Positions 27,628 to 36,340 of a stretch of DNA of 56,937 bases are shown in pieces (the first letter of the stretch is position 1; each line of letters starts with the position of its first letter). The notes beneath the pieces were generated by a model. That model made no database searches. It was not told where the DNA came from and saw only the letters and a program-made list of their open reading frames with translations. A program made the position numbers and the translations under genes. The DNA comes from Shewanella saliphila (GTDB taxonomy: Bacteria > Pseudomonadota > Gammaproteobacteria > Enterobacterales > Shewanellaceae). The stretch spans positions 1-56,937 of the forward strand of contig NZ_BMQV01000029.1 of the NCBI RefSeq assembly GCF_014648295.1, in the 5' to 3' direction.

Positions 27628-29457
27628 GTGAAACCCACTTCTCTAGCTATTTTAACCTCAAGCGCGCTTTTTTCGATGTGTTTATCTGACCCTTCATTTG
27701 CTGACGTTGATTACCATATCGATATTAATCAACCTGTGCACCATTTAGCGCAAGTTAGCGTGTCTTTTCCTAGTACCACGTCTTCGCAATTGACCGTCAA
27801 TTTACCCGTGTGGCGTACGGGGCGTTATCAGGTTTTACCGATTGCTGATGGGGTAAGATTATTTAGCGCAGCAGACCGTAACGGAAACGCTTTACCTTGG
27901 ACTCGCACCGCCAGTGGTGAATGGACTATTGATTTAGCTAAACCTACAGCAGTAACCATAACCTATCAATTACATGCCAATGAACTTGCTGACCGCTTAC
28001 GTCATATCGATGACAGCCATGCCTACTTAGATGCCAGTGGCGTTTTTATGTATAGCCCTGAATTTCGTCTACAACCTGTCAATGTTGATTTAAGCGTACC
28101 TACAGGTTGGCAAAGTTTTTCTGGAATGGACAAAGGTGCTACAGCCCATTCATTTAAAGCGGCTAACTATGATGTATTAGTAGATTCGCCAATTGAAACT
28201 GGTATTAATCAACATTTCAATTTTGAGGCCAATGGCCGCGATTATGATGTGGTTTTCTGGGGGGAGGGCAATTATGACACCCAGCAAATTTTAACGGATT
28301 TAGCTAAAATCAGTGGTCAAGCGTCGATGATTTGGGACGATTATCCGTTTGAACGTTACGTTTATATGGTGCATGCCACAAATGGTGCTCGCGGCGCGAC
28401 TGAGCACCTTAATTCTACGGTTATTCAGTTACCGCGCTTTAATTTTCGTGAACGTGAAGATTATTTACGCTTTATTAGTACGGCATCTCATGAGTTTATC
28501 CATACCTGGAATGTCAAAGCCTATCGTCCAGAAGGGCTAGTACCGTATGACTATCAAAACGAAAATATGAGTGAGCTATTGTGGGTTGCAGAAGGTTCAA
28601 CCAGTTATTTTCAAAACCAATTACTGCTCCGTGCTGGCGTTATCACAGCCAAAGAGTTCTTCAAAGATTTAAGTCAGAGAGTGGTGTTAAATCAACAAAA
28701 TCCTGGGCGTGATACTCAATCTGTTGCAGAGGCCAGTTTAGGGCAATGGAGTAGCACCTGGGGGGATTATGCGGTAAACCACAGCGTTAATATTTATTCA
28801 GAAGGCTATTTAGCCTCAATGGCATTGGATTTTAGTGTGTTGCAAGACAGTGATTTAGCGCATTCATATCGCGATGTACATAAAGCGTTATATCAGAATT
28901 TTAAAATTCCGATGGGTTATAACGTTGAAGATGTACAAAATATTTTAACAACACTTACTGGTAAAGATTATCAACCCTGGTGGCAAGAGTTTGTTAACCA
29001 ACCTTTTAGCTTAGACTTCGACCAACTGTTATCTCAAGCGGGTTTAATCACAACCTATGGCGATAAGCCAAAATCCAAAGTGGATACAGGCATGAGCTTA
29101 TCTGGATTACATAACGACTTAATACTGGCAACAGTGGCTAAAAATGGCCCAGCTTGGCAAGCTGGATTAAGTGCGGGAGATGAGCTCGTTGCAGTAAATG
29201 GATTGAAAGTTACGGCAGACGGATTTACGAAACGTTTTGATGATTTTAACCCTGGCGATAAGGTTAAATTAACCGTATTTAGCAATGACAGGTTAAAGGA
29301 GGTCAATATTTTATTGGCTGAGCAACCAAAGGGTACATTGTCGATTACCGCTGTTGAGCAACCCAGTGTAGCGCAAAAAGCCTTTTTTAAAGCTTGGCTT
29401 GGTATTGATTGGCCGTTTGATGCCGAAGGTAAGTGGATTAAGAGTGATGAAGCTTAG
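27628..29457 (+). CDS. M61-family metalloaminopeptidase (glycyl aminopeptidase type)
   Basis: 609-aa secreted zinc peptidase, GTG start at 27628 behind AAGGA. Signal peptide about 1-25 (ends SFA). N-terminal beta domain about 30-200, catalytic domain with zinc site HEFIH at 288-292 and the downstream Glu in ELLWVAEGSTSYF, and a C-terminal PDZ domain (about 480-560; GPAWQAGLSAGDELVAVNG). This is the Sphingomonas glycyl-aminopeptidase architecture. Ends at a strong hairpin. Confidence 0.93.
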   Translation: MKPTSLAILTSSALFSMCLSDPSFADVDYHIDINQPVHHLAQVSVSFPSTTSSQLTVNLPVWRTGRYQVLPIADGVRLFSAADRNGNALPWTRTASGEWTIDLAKPTAVTITYQLHANELADRLRHIDDSHAYLDASGVFMYSPEFRLQPVNVDLSVPTGWQSFSGMDKGATAHSFKAANYDVLVDSPIETGINQHFNFEANGRDYDVVFWGEGNYDTQQILTDLAKISGQASMIWDDYPFERYVYMVHATNGARGATEHLNSTVIQLPRFNFREREDYLRFISTASHEFIHTWNVKAYRPEGLVPYDYQNENMSELLWVAEGSTSYFQNQLLLRAGVITAKEFFKDLSQRVVLNQQNPGRDTQSVAEASLGQWSSTWGDYAVNHSVNIYSEGYLASMALDFSVLQDSDLAHSYRDVHKALYQNFKIPMGYNVEDVQNILTTLTGKDYQPWWQEFVNQPFSLDFDQLLSQAGLITTYGDKPKSKVDTGMSLSGLHNDLILATVAKNGPAWQAGLSAGDELVAVNGLKVTADGFTKRFDDFNPGDKVKLTVFSNDRLKEVNILLAEQPKGTLSITAVEQPSVAQKAFFKAWLGIDWPFDAEGKWIKSDEA

Positions 29458-29476
29458 TTAGCTTAGTGTTCATAAT

Positions 29477-29505
29477 AAAAAGCCCTGTTATTTCAGGGCT
29501 TTTTT
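29477..29505. terminator. Bidirectional terminator after the M61 peptidase gene
   Basis: AAAAGCCCTG pairs with CAGGGCTTTT across TTATTT; A- and T-runs on either side also suit the converging GST/rdgC transcript. Confidence 0.9.
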
Positions 29506-29527
29506 AATTGCTCAAGATTTAGTTTGA

Positions 29528-30085
29528 TTAAACTGGCGGGGCAGTTTCACTAAAAAATGGTTCTCGCTCAATGGCCGCTAAAAACAGTTTCAATCTTGGG
29601 TAGCTGTCGATATTGATCCGTTGTCGATATACGGCCCAACTTAAATAACAGCCTAAGCGTATTTGAACATCATCATAAGGACCATGAAGTGGTAGTTTGA
29701 GCTGTTCTAATGCGACTAGAATCGACCCAATTCGCTGCGACTGTCTGAGCGTATATTCATAGCGTTCGATGTCGACCCCATCTAGTGCTAAGAAAAACAA
29801 GTTGATTGTGCTATCGAGTGCAGTGTTCACCAAGCAATACTGGTCGAGTTCAACCGCGCTTTCAATAAAAGGCTTGTCAGACTTCTGGCGAATATAACGC
29901 AATATGGCACTAGAATCGTTCAGTGTTAACTCACCATCTTGTAAAAATGGCACCCGTTTTGTTGGCGATTTTGTGGCGCTGGCAGCTTGATCTGTTTCGA
30001 TAAATTCATAATCGAGGGTTGATTCAAGTAATGCAATGCGGCAATGGCGCACAAATGGCGAAGTATAACTACCGTATAGCTTCAT
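29528..30085 (-). CDS. Glutathione S-transferase family protein
   Basis: 185-aa cytoplasmic protein. The N-terminal thioredoxin-fold (MKLYGSYTSPFVRHCRIAL, about 1-75) includes the cis-Pro RVPFLQDGE and the glutathione-contacting NDSSAILRYI. The C-terminal helical domain is shorter than in most GSTs (about 200-220 aa), consistent with the compact bacterial type. Substrate not predictable. 9 nt after rdgC on the same strand, so probably co-transcribed. Confidence 0.9.
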   Translation of the reverse strand: MKLYGSYTSPFVRHCRIALLESTLDYEFIETDQAASATKSPTKRVPFLQDGELTLNDSSAILRYIRQKSDKPFIESAVELDQYCLVNTALDSTINLFFLALDGVDIERYEYTLRQSQRIGSILVALEQLKLPLHGPYDDVQIRLGCYLSWAVYRQRINIDSYPRLKLFLAAIEREPFFSETAPPV

Positions 30086-30094
30086 ATGATGTCC

Positions 30095-31006
30095 TTATAC
30101 ACTTTGTTCAAGTGGACCAAAAGCTTGATTAAGCGCATTAATAAACGCAACTAGCTCGCTGCCCATTAAGGCAAAGTCAGCATCTAATCGTGCGAGAGGA
30201 TCTTCGGTACCCACCTCATCATTACCTGCTCTAAACTCTTCTGAAAACTTAATCCGTTTAACGCTGGCGTCAGATTGCATCACAAATGCAATAGATTGAG
30301 CAAAATGTAAGGCTAATTTATGCACTTGTTTGCCCGTAGCAATATGAGCTAGCACTTCATCTTCCTGGAGCACTTGCTGTTTAAAGCGCACGATACCGCC
30401 TTCATCAGATTCAGATTTCAGTTCTGCTTCATCTTGCATTTCAAACGGAGCTGGCGCTTCGCCTGCTTGCAACCATTGCGTTAAAGTCGATTCGATTGGG
30501 GTTGCATAGCTTAATGGGATTACCGGTAAACTGCCGATGGCTTTACGTAATAAGGCTAATAACTCTTCTGCTTTGGTTGCACTTGAGCTGTCAACTAAGA
30601 TCATCTCCAGTTCAGGCATAATCAATGCGTGAGTTTGGCTGCGGCGTGAAAATGCACGTGGCAACAAGGTGGTGGTGATCTCGTCTTTAATGTTGTCTTT
30701 TTCTTTTTTGGTGACTTTACGGCTTTCTTGATCTTCTATTTCAGCCACTTTTTCATCTAATGCCTCTTTAATGACTTGGCTTGGTAGAATCTTTTCTTCT
30801 TTGGTAACACAAATCAAATGGCGATTTTCAGCGCTATGAACTAATGCCTGACCTTTTTTGCCTAGGGCATTTGAAAAGCCAAACTTACTGATGTCTTGGC
30901 TTGAGCAAGGGGAGAAGGTGAAGTCAGCTAAGGCCGTTTCTAATGTTTCGGTGTCGGTGGTAAACGGTTTATTGAAACGGTACAGGGTGAGATTTTTAAA
31001 CCACAT
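30095..31006 (-). CDS. rdgC: Recombination-associated protein RdgC
   Basis: Ring-shaped dimeric DNA-binding protein that modulates RecA filament formation. The 303-aa protein begins [11 protein letters not shown], the invariant RdgC start, and has the family length. Charged, mostly helical middle ([21 protein letters not shown] at about 88-108, here paraphrased by region) and C-terminal [10 protein letters not shown] are typical. First gene of a two-gene unit with the GST gene. Confidence 0.95.
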   Translation of the reverse strand: MWFKNLTLYRFNKPFTTDTETLETALADFTFSPCSSQDISKFGFSNALGKKGQALVHSAENRHLICVTKEEKILPSQVIKEALDEKVAEIEDQESRKVTKKEKDNIKDEITTTLLPRAFSRRSQTHALIMPELEMILVDSSSATKAEELLALLRKAIGSLPVIPLSYATPIESTLTQWLQAGEAPAPFEMQDEAELKSESDEGGIVRFKQQVLQEDEVLAHIATGKQVHKLALHFAQSIAFVMQSDASVKRIKFSEEFRAGNDEVGTEDPLARLDADFALMGSELVAFINALNQAFGPLEQSV

Positions 31007-31330
31007 AGAAGGCTCTCATTAATTATCAGGAAAATTCAGTTACCGCAGTTTACGGGATAGATGCTAAGCGGTAAACCTACAAAAAACACCTATCAACATC
31101 TTGATAAAAACCACTCACTGCAGAATTCATCAAACTGTCACATTTGGTTTTTGTCGCATCAAACCGCTATTGCAGCTGTATTTCAAGCAATGTTAATCAC
31201 TTGTATCAAGCAAATATCAGCAAATCGTTAATTAATGAAATATTTCTGAAACATTCGCAAGGCAGAATTCCGCTCGTTCCGATACAACACTCCGTAATAA
31301 CCATGACGATTAATACGTCAAAAGGATGAA
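31007..31330. other. Divergent intergenic region rdgC / porin
   Basis: 324 nt, AT-rich. GTTAATTAA at 31227-31235 resembles the core of an ArcA box (weak). The porin ribosome-binding region AAAGGATGAAATGATGAA (31321-31338) is complementary in its last eight bases to the conserved core of the four small-RNA candidates at 36-39 kb. No extra gene seen. Confidence 0.45.
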
Positions 31331-32275
31331 ATGATGAATGCTTTTTGTAAAACTCTTTTAGCCTCTGCAATGGCAGCAACGCTTGCTTCAAGTGCTTATG
31401 CGGCAGAACCCTTAAAGGTTTATGGCAAATTAAATGTTACTGCGCAGTCTAATGATGTTTCAGGTGAAACTGAAACGACTATTGAAAGTAATGCATCACG
31501 TTTTGGTGTCACTGGTGAGTTCGAATTAAGCACGTCTTTAGAGGCTTTTTACACTATCGAGTATGAGGTTAATACTGGTGATGAGGACAAAGAAAACTTC
31601 CTCGCTCGTAATCAATTTGTGGGGTTAAAAGGTGATTTTGGTGCGGTTTCTGTGGGTCGCAACGATACCATGCTTAAAGTCTCTCAAGGTAAAGTTGATC
31701 AATTTAATGATCTATCTGGCGATTTGAAAACCATGTTTAAAGGCGATAACCGCATGGCACAAACCGCAACTTACTACACACCTGAGTTTGGTGATTTTCA
31801 AGCGGGTGTGACCTATGTTGCTTCAGGCGATTCAGACCAAGTTGTTGGAGATAACAGCTCAGGTGAAGACGGTGTAAGTATGGCTGTTATGTATGGAGAT
31901 GCTGGACTTAAAACGTCTTCAATCTATGCCGCAATTGCCTATGATTCAAAAGTAAAAGGTTACGATACTGCTCGTGCGACTGTGCAAGGTAAAGTAGCAG
32001 GGTTAGTGCTTGGGGCGATGTACCAACAACAAGAAGCACTCGATAGTGGCATAAAAGATGATGGCTTCTTATTAAGCACGGCTTATGGCATCAATAATGT
32101 CACCTTAAAAGCTCAGTACTTAGACATGGAAAACAAAGGTGATTCATGGTCTGTGGGTGCAGATTACAAACTCGGTAAACCAACGAAGTTATTTGCTTTT
32201 TACACTGAAAACACCTTTGATTCAAATGACCAAGATGATGCTTATGTTGGGATCGGTATCGAACATAAATTCTAA
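31331..32275 (+). CDS. Gram-negative general porin
   Basis: 314-aa outer-membrane beta-barrel protein of the OmpC/Porin_4 type. Signal peptide about 1-24 (ends AYA), mature start AEPLKVYGKLNVTAQ, the characteristic first barrel strand. RNQFVGLKGDFGAVSVGRNDT is the strand preceding the constriction loop, and the protein ends in GIEHKF with terminal Phe. Either of two adjacent ATGs (31331, 31334) could start it; AGGA fits the second better. Located directly before phoB, so possibly phosphate-linked, though it has a strong terminator of its own and no clear Pho box. Confidence 0.93.
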   Translation: MMNAFCKTLLASAMAATLASSAYAAEPLKVYGKLNVTAQSNDVSGETETTIESNASRFGVTGEFELSTSLEAFYTIEYEVNTGDEDKENFLARNQFVGLKGDFGAVSVGRNDTMLKVSQGKVDQFNDLSGDLKTMFKGDNRMAQTATYYTPEFGDFQAGVTYVASGDSDQVVGDNSSGEDGVSMAVMYGDAGLKTSSIYAAIAYDSKVKGYDTARATVQGKVAGLVLGAMYQQQEALDSGIKDDGFLLSTAYGINNVTLKAQYLDMENKGDSWSVGADYKLGKPTKLFAFYTENTFDSNDQDDAYVGIGIEHKF

Positions 32276-32313
32276 GATTTGCTTATTTAATTGCGTCAAT
32301 TCATGACATGTTT

Positions 32314-32338
32314 AAAAAAGGGCTTTGGCCCTTTTTTT
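32314..32338 (+). terminator. Terminator after the porin gene
   Basis: AAAAAAGGGC pairs with GCCCTTTTTT across a short TTTG loop, followed by a T-run. Confidence 0.88.
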
Positions 32339-32418
32339 GTTACACGGTTTTAACAGCAATTAAGTTTTTATGACAAAAACTGTTTTTTACTGCCAATATT
32401 AGCGTTGAGATCATGAAA

Positions 32419-32436
32419 GTGTAATAAAAGTGTCTA
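32419..32436 (+). promoter_or_regulatory. Pho box upstream of phoB
   Basis: GTGTAATAAAAGTGTCTA: two TGT half-sites eleven bases apart, as in the consensus CTGTCATAAAACTGTCAT. It ends 37 nt before phoB, consistent with autoregulation by PhoB. Confidence 0.65.
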
Positions 32437-32473
32437 ATAATACCCTTGTGGCAAATTAATGTAGAAACTCAAA

Positions 32474-33163
32474 ATGACAGCTAGGATTTTAATAGTAGAA
32501 GATGAATCAGCAATTCGTGAGATGCTGACATTTGTGATGGATCAACATGGTTTTACGACAGCTGCAGCTGAAGATTTCGATTCAGCTATTGAGTTGCTTC
32601 AAGAACCGTACCCAGATTTAATTTTACTGGATTGGATGTTCCCTGGTGGCAGTGGTATCCAATTGGCAAAACGTTTAAAGCAAGACGAGTTTACCCGTCA
32701 AATCCCCATCATTATGCTTACTGCGCGTGGTGAAGAAGAAGATAAAGTTAAAGGCCTAGAAGTGGGTGCTGATGACTATATTACTAAACCTTTTTCGCCT
32801 AAAGAATTAGTGGCAAGGATAAAAGCTGTGTTGCGCAGAAGCGCACCCACACGCTTAGAAGAAACCATTGATGTGCAAGGACTGCAGCTTGATCCCGTCA
32901 GTCATAGAGTGACGGTGGGCGAGGCGGTACTTGATATGGGGCCGACTGAGTTTAGATTATTGCACTTTTTTATGACTCACCCAGAGCGTGTGTATAGCCG
33001 TGAGCAGTTACTCGATAATGTTTGGGGCACCAACGTCTATGTGGAAGATCGCACTGTTGATGTGCACATTAGGCGTTTACGCAAAGCGGTAGAACAAGGT
33101 GGGCACGATAAGTTAATTCAAACTGTTCGTGGTGCTGGTTACCGTTTTTCAACCAGAATGTAA
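32474..33163 (+). CDS. phoB: Phosphate regulon response regulator PhoB
   Basis: OmpR-class response regulator activated by PhoR under phosphate limitation. 229 aa. Receiver domain 1-120 with acidic pocket EDE, phospho-acceptor Asp in [10 protein letters not shown] (Asp53), Thr in MLTAR and Lys in YITKPF; C-terminal winged helix 130-229 with [28 protein letters not shown] sequence and [13 protein letters not shown]. Preceded by a Pho box; phoR follows after 168 nt with a stable stem-loop between them. Confidence 0.96.
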   Translation: MTARILIVEDESAIREMLTFVMDQHGFTTAAAEDFDSAIELLQEPYPDLILLDWMFPGGSGIQLAKRLKQDEFTRQIPIIMLTARGEEEDKVKGLEVGADDYITKPFSPKELVARIKAVLRRSAPTRLEETIDVQGLQLDPVSHRVTVGEAVLDMGPTEFRLLHFFMTHPERVYSREQLLDNVWGTNVYVEDRTVDVHIRRLRKAVEQGGHDKLIQTVRGAGYRFSTRM

Positions 33164-33181
33164 TGCGTTTTGGCAACCATG

Positions 33182-33207
33182 AAGCTCTGTTTGTATAAAC
33201 AGAGCTT
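33182..33207 (+). other. Stem-loop between phoB and phoR
   Basis: AAGCTCTGTTT (33182-33192) pairs perfectly with AAACAGAGCTT (33197-33207) around GTAT, an 11-bp stem with only two further T after the stem before TTGCTCTTG. It may partly terminate or stabilise the phoB message so that less phoR is made. Confidence 0.6.
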
Positions 33208-33331
33208 TGCTCTTGTTTGTTGCCTAGCCACAATAGTTAAATTAGGCTATCTTGTGGTTCCTCGTTACTCCTAATAATCAGTAACGACACTTAAGGTGTT
33301 GGCTGCGTTACTTTTCGCAATTAGGTTGCTT

Positions 33332-34627
33332 ATGCTTAACTCGTATTCTGGATTCCGGTTATTTTTTCGTTTAGCACTGTTACTGACTTTATTTCTGTGC
33401 GTGGGTGCTTTAGTAGGCCATATTGCCATCGTCACTTTATTGGGGACCATTGGTTTACTTGCTTGGCATTATCGTCAAATTACCCGGCTAAACTTTTGGT
33501 TATGGAAAGACAAAAAGTTAACGCCGCCTCAAGGTCAGGGCAGTTGGGAAGGCGTATTTAATGGTATTTATCGTTTACAAGGTAAAAACCGCCGTCGCGT
33601 AGGGCAATTAGCGACGTTACTTGCGCGTTTTCGTCAAGGTGCAGAGGCGTTGCCTGATGCTGCTGTGGTGCTCGATGCTGAACTTAACATTTTGTGGTGT
33701 AACAAACTGGCTCAATTAATTTTAGGGTTTGTGTGGCCGCAAGATAGTGGGCAGCGAATTGATAACCTTATTCGACACCCTGACTTTTCTGATTATCTTA
33801 AAAGAGCAGATTTTAAAGAACCGCTTGAAATGCCGTCTCCTGTTTCAGATAAACGCTTACTCGAAATTCGTTTGATGATTTATGGTGATAGGCAATTGTT
33901 ATTGATTGCCCGTGATATTACTCGTATCCATCAATTAGAGGGGATGCGCAAAGATTTTGTTGCTAACGTATCGCATGAACTTAAAACACCTTTAACCGTG
34001 TTACAAGGTTATTTAGAGATTATGCAAAGCATGGAGGAAGACGACTCCCCAAATCAAAAGCCGTTGTCGTTAATGCAGCAGCAAACCCTAAGAATGCAAT
34101 CGATGGTAGAGCAACTATTAGCCTTGTCGCGGATTGAAGATGCCGTTGATGTTGATTTATCGAAAACCGTCAACATGAAGTTGATGATGGACATATTAAA
34201 AGAAGAAGCTAAAGCACTTGCAGGTGATGAATATACTTTAGTGTTTAATTGTGAAGCGGGATTAAACACTCATGGTAATGAAGTACAACTAAGAAGTGCA
34301 TGTTCTAATTTAATCTCCAATGCACTGCGTTACACCGCTCCAGGTGGGGTGATTACGGTGACGTGGCGTAGCGTTGCGACCGGAGGGTTATTTTCAGTTA
34401 AAGATACCGGTGTCGGCATAGCGCCGCAGCATATTAACCGATTAACTGAGCGTTTTTATCGAGTTGACGATGCGCGGTCAAGTAAAACCGGTGGTACAGG
34501 ATTAGGATTGGCGATTGCTAAGCATGCGCTAAGTCATCATCACAGTGAGCTTAATGTGACCAGTGAGTATGGCAAGGGCAGTACTTTTAGTTTTATTATT
34601 CCGCTCCACTTGCTTGATAGGCAATAG
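33332..34627 (+). CDS. phoR: Phosphate regulon sensor histidine kinase PhoR
   Basis: Membrane sensor kinase of the Pho system. From ATG 33332 it is 431 aa, like E. coli PhoR; the frame extends to a GTG at 33296 but AGG lies 7-8 nt before the ATG. Two N-terminal helices (about 10-55), PAS domain (about 95-200; DAAVVLDAELNILWCN), HisKA with the phospho-His in FVANVSHELKTPL, and a HATPase with N box SNALRYTAPGG, DTGVGIAP and GGTGLGLAIAKHAL. No periplasmic domain, as usual: signalling goes through PstSCAB-PhoU. Confidence 0.95.
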   Translation: MLNSYSGFRLFFRLALLLTLFLCVGALVGHIAIVTLLGTIGLLAWHYRQITRLNFWLWKDKKLTPPQGQGSWEGVFNGIYRLQGKNRRRVGQLATLLARFRQGAEALPDAAVVLDAELNILWCNKLAQLILGFVWPQDSGQRIDNLIRHPDFSDYLKRADFKEPLEMPSPVSDKRLLEIRLMIYGDRQLLLIARDITRIHQLEGMRKDFVANVSHELKTPLTVLQGYLEIMQSMEEDDSPNQKPLSLMQQQTLRMQSMVEQLLALSRIEDAVDVDLSKTVNMKLMMDILKEEAKALAGDEYTLVFNCEAGLNTHGNEVQLRSACSNLISNALRYTAPGGVITVTWRSVATGGLFSVKDTGVGIAPQHINRLTERFYRVDDARSSKTGGTGLGLAIAKHALSHHHSELNVTSEYGKGSTFSFIIPLHLLDRQ

Positions 34628-34635
34628 CGATATCT

Positions 34636-34660
34636 AAAAAGCAGCTTGGCTGCTTTTTTT
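34636..34660 (+). terminator. Terminator after phoR
   Basis: AAAAAGCAGC pairs with GCTGCTTTTT across TTG and continues in T. Confidence 0.88.
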
Positions 34661-34885
34661 ATTTCTGCGTTATTTCAAGTAAGTTTAATTTTGTTCCAAG
34701 ATAGGCATACCTTGAATTGGTATAAGATATTTACTGTCATAAAACACGTCCTATTTTAGTCATTTCCGAGATAAATCGTGCCTACGGGATAAAGTTTAGG
34801 CTCAAAGGTGTAATGTATTTTATTTAAGCTGTTGATTAGTAAGGGTTGTAGTGTGTTACTTACCCATAAGACAGTTTTATTACCT

Positions 34886-34925
34886 GTGTCATATAACTGT
34901 CATGTCTGCGTCATAGACTTGTCAT
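34886..34925 (+). promoter_or_regulatory. Two Pho boxes upstream of the phosphate-binding protein gene
   Basis: GTGTCATATAACTGTCAT at 34886-34903 is close to a perfect Pho box (CTGTCATAWAWCTGTCAT). A second, GCGTCATAGACTTGTCAT, lies at 34908-34925, exactly 22 nt (two helical turns) further on. The pair is 62 nt before the gene start, the standard arrangement for PhoB activation. Confidence 0.9.
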
Positions 34926-34987
34926 CAATGAGGTCGATACTGACTACGTTTTAAAAACATTAGTAAGCATAATACTGGAGCAATACA

Positions 34988-35959
34988 ATGAAACTGAAAA
35001 AACTTGTCGGCGCGATTACCCTAACAGCCGCTGGTGTATTCTCAGCAGCATCTATGGCTGCTATTGACCAAACTTTACCAGTGTACGAAAAAACAAGTGG
35101 TGTTTCTGGTAACTTGTCTTCTGTTGGTTCAGACACTTTAGCAAACATGATGACGTTATGGGCTGAAGAGTTTAAGCACATCTATCCAAACGTGAACATC
35201 CAAATTCAAGCAGCTGGTTCTTCAACTGCGCCTCCAGCACTTACTGAAGGTACTTCTCAGTTTGGCCCAATGAGCCGCAAAATGAAGCCTAACGAAATTG
35301 AAGCATTTGAAAAGCATTATGGCTACAAGCCAACAGCTGTTCGTGTGGCAATCGATGCTTTAGCTGTTTTTGTTCATAAAGATAACCCTATCGATGGCTT
35401 AAGCCTTGAACAAGTTGACGGTATTTTCTCTTCTACACTTAAGTGTGGCGGTGATGATGTTTCACGTTGGAGTGATGTTGGTTTAGACGGTAACTGGAGT
35501 GCAAAAGATGTTCAGTTATACGGTCGTAACTCAGTTTCTGGTACTTATGGATACTTTAAGAAAGTAGCCCTTTGTAAAGGTGATTTCCGCTCTAACGTTA
35601 ACGAGCAACCTGGTTCAGCTTCTGTTGTTCAGTCTGTATCACAATCTTTAAATGCGATTGGTTACTCAGGTATTGGTTACAAAACTGCTGGTGTGAAAGC
35701 GGTAGCTATCTCTAAGAAAGGTGATAAGTTTATTGAAGCAAACGCTGAAAATGCTGCTAACGGTACTTACCCATTATCACGTTACCTCTATGTTTACGTG
35801 AACAAGCACCCAAATAAAGATCTAGCGCCTATGGATCGTGAGTTTTTACGTTACATTCTTTCTCAGCAAGGTCAGCAGGTTGTGTTAAAAGATGGTTATG
35901 TTTCACTACCAACGACAGTGGTAAAAAAAGATTTAGAAAAGTTAGGTGTTAAGCTTTAA
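34988..35959 (+). CDS. Periplasmic phosphate-binding protein (PstS family)
   Basis: 323-aa secreted substrate-binding protein; signal peptide about 1-25 (ends SMAA). Phosphate-site elements are VGSDTLANM near residue 47, [11 protein letters not shown] near 76, [10 protein letters not shown] near 90 and [12 protein letters not shown] near 178. Two Cys (LKCGG and ALCKG) could form a disulfide. It belongs to the PstS-like type with YKAP/SphX character. Strong double Pho box shows phosphate control. No pstCAB follows, so it either works with a distant transporter or has another phosphate-scavenging role. Confidence 0.92.
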   Translation: MKLKKLVGAITLTAAGVFSAASMAAIDQTLPVYEKTSGVSGNLSSVGSDTLANMMTLWAEEFKHIYPNVNIQIQAAGSSTAPPALTEGTSQFGPMSRKMKPNEIEAFEKHYGYKPTAVRVAIDALAVFVHKDNPIDGLSLEQVDGIFSSTLKCGGDDVSRWSDVGLDGNWSAKDVQLYGRNSVSGTYGYFKKVALCKGDFRSNVNEQPGSASVVQSVSQSLNAIGYSGIGYKTAGVKAVAISKKGDKFIEANAENAANGTYPLSRYLYVYVNKHPNKDLAPMDREFLRYILSQQGQQVVLKDGYVSLPTTVVKKDLEKLGVKL

Positions 35960-35977
35960 CATCTAGCTATTCAAATT

Positions 35978-36004
35978 AAAAAGGCCTCTTTTGAGGCCTT
36001 TTTT
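35978..36004 (+). terminator. Terminator after the phosphate-binding protein gene
   Basis: AAAAGGCCTC pairs with GAGGCCTTTT across TTTT and continues into six T. It lies 26 nt from the end of the opposite-strand small-RNA candidate A. Confidence 0.9.
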
Positions 36005-36030
36005 GTGTCTGTTTTATATCGAAAAAAGAC

Positions 36031-36172
36031 AAAAAAAAGCAACCTAACATTGAGGTTGCTGCTATTGCTAAGGGCAATACTGTTGATAGATTATCTTTAC
36101 TATCCAATAGGAGAATGATGATGAACAAAAAAACGCTACTAGCTACAAAAAATAAGTAATGCAAATTCGGTT
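36031..36172 (-). ncRNA. Candidate sigma-E-type small RNA, copy A
   Basis: Predicted minus-strand transcript of about 142 nt. It would start near 36172, seven nt after the -10 element, and end in a terminator: AGCAACCT (36053-36060 read in reverse complement) pairs with its partner at 36038-36045 around a 7-nt loop, followed by eight U (36031-36038). The A-run lies only on the left, so the terminator works on the minus strand. Internal hairpins: ATTGC/GCAAT (36064-36078) and GATAG/CTATC (36085-36104). The core UUGUUCAUCAU is complementary to 36118-36128. The other strand carries AGGAG plus a 14-codon mini-ORF, a less likely reading. Most divergent of the four copies internally; transcription is inferred. 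Confidence 0.65.
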
Positions 36173-36178
36173 CATATA

Positions 36179-36207
36179 TTCAGACTAGGGTATTTGAATT
36201 AAGTTCA
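36179..36207 (-). promoter_or_regulatory. RpoE-like promoter of small RNA copy A
   Basis: On the minus strand TGAACTT (36201-36207), 15-nt spacer, GTCTGAA (36179-36185). The E. coli sigma-E consensus is about GGAACTT-N15/16-GTCTAA/TCTGA. Confidence 0.65.
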
Positions 36208-36340
36208 ACATTATTTAAAAAAATATCAGTTATTTTTAAATAAATTTCTTTAGCGTGCTATTTTTGCTCTGTGAATATCATGTTTTATTATACGATGATG
36301 TTGAAAAAGACTAATTTATTCAGAATTTTAAGAGGTGTAT

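Larger units (their letters stand above)
34628..34987. other. Intergenic region phoR / phosphate-binding protein
   Basis: 360 nt containing the phoR terminator and the double Pho box described separately. The stretch 34665-34880 shows no gene-like frame or other motif I can support. Confidence 0.55.
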
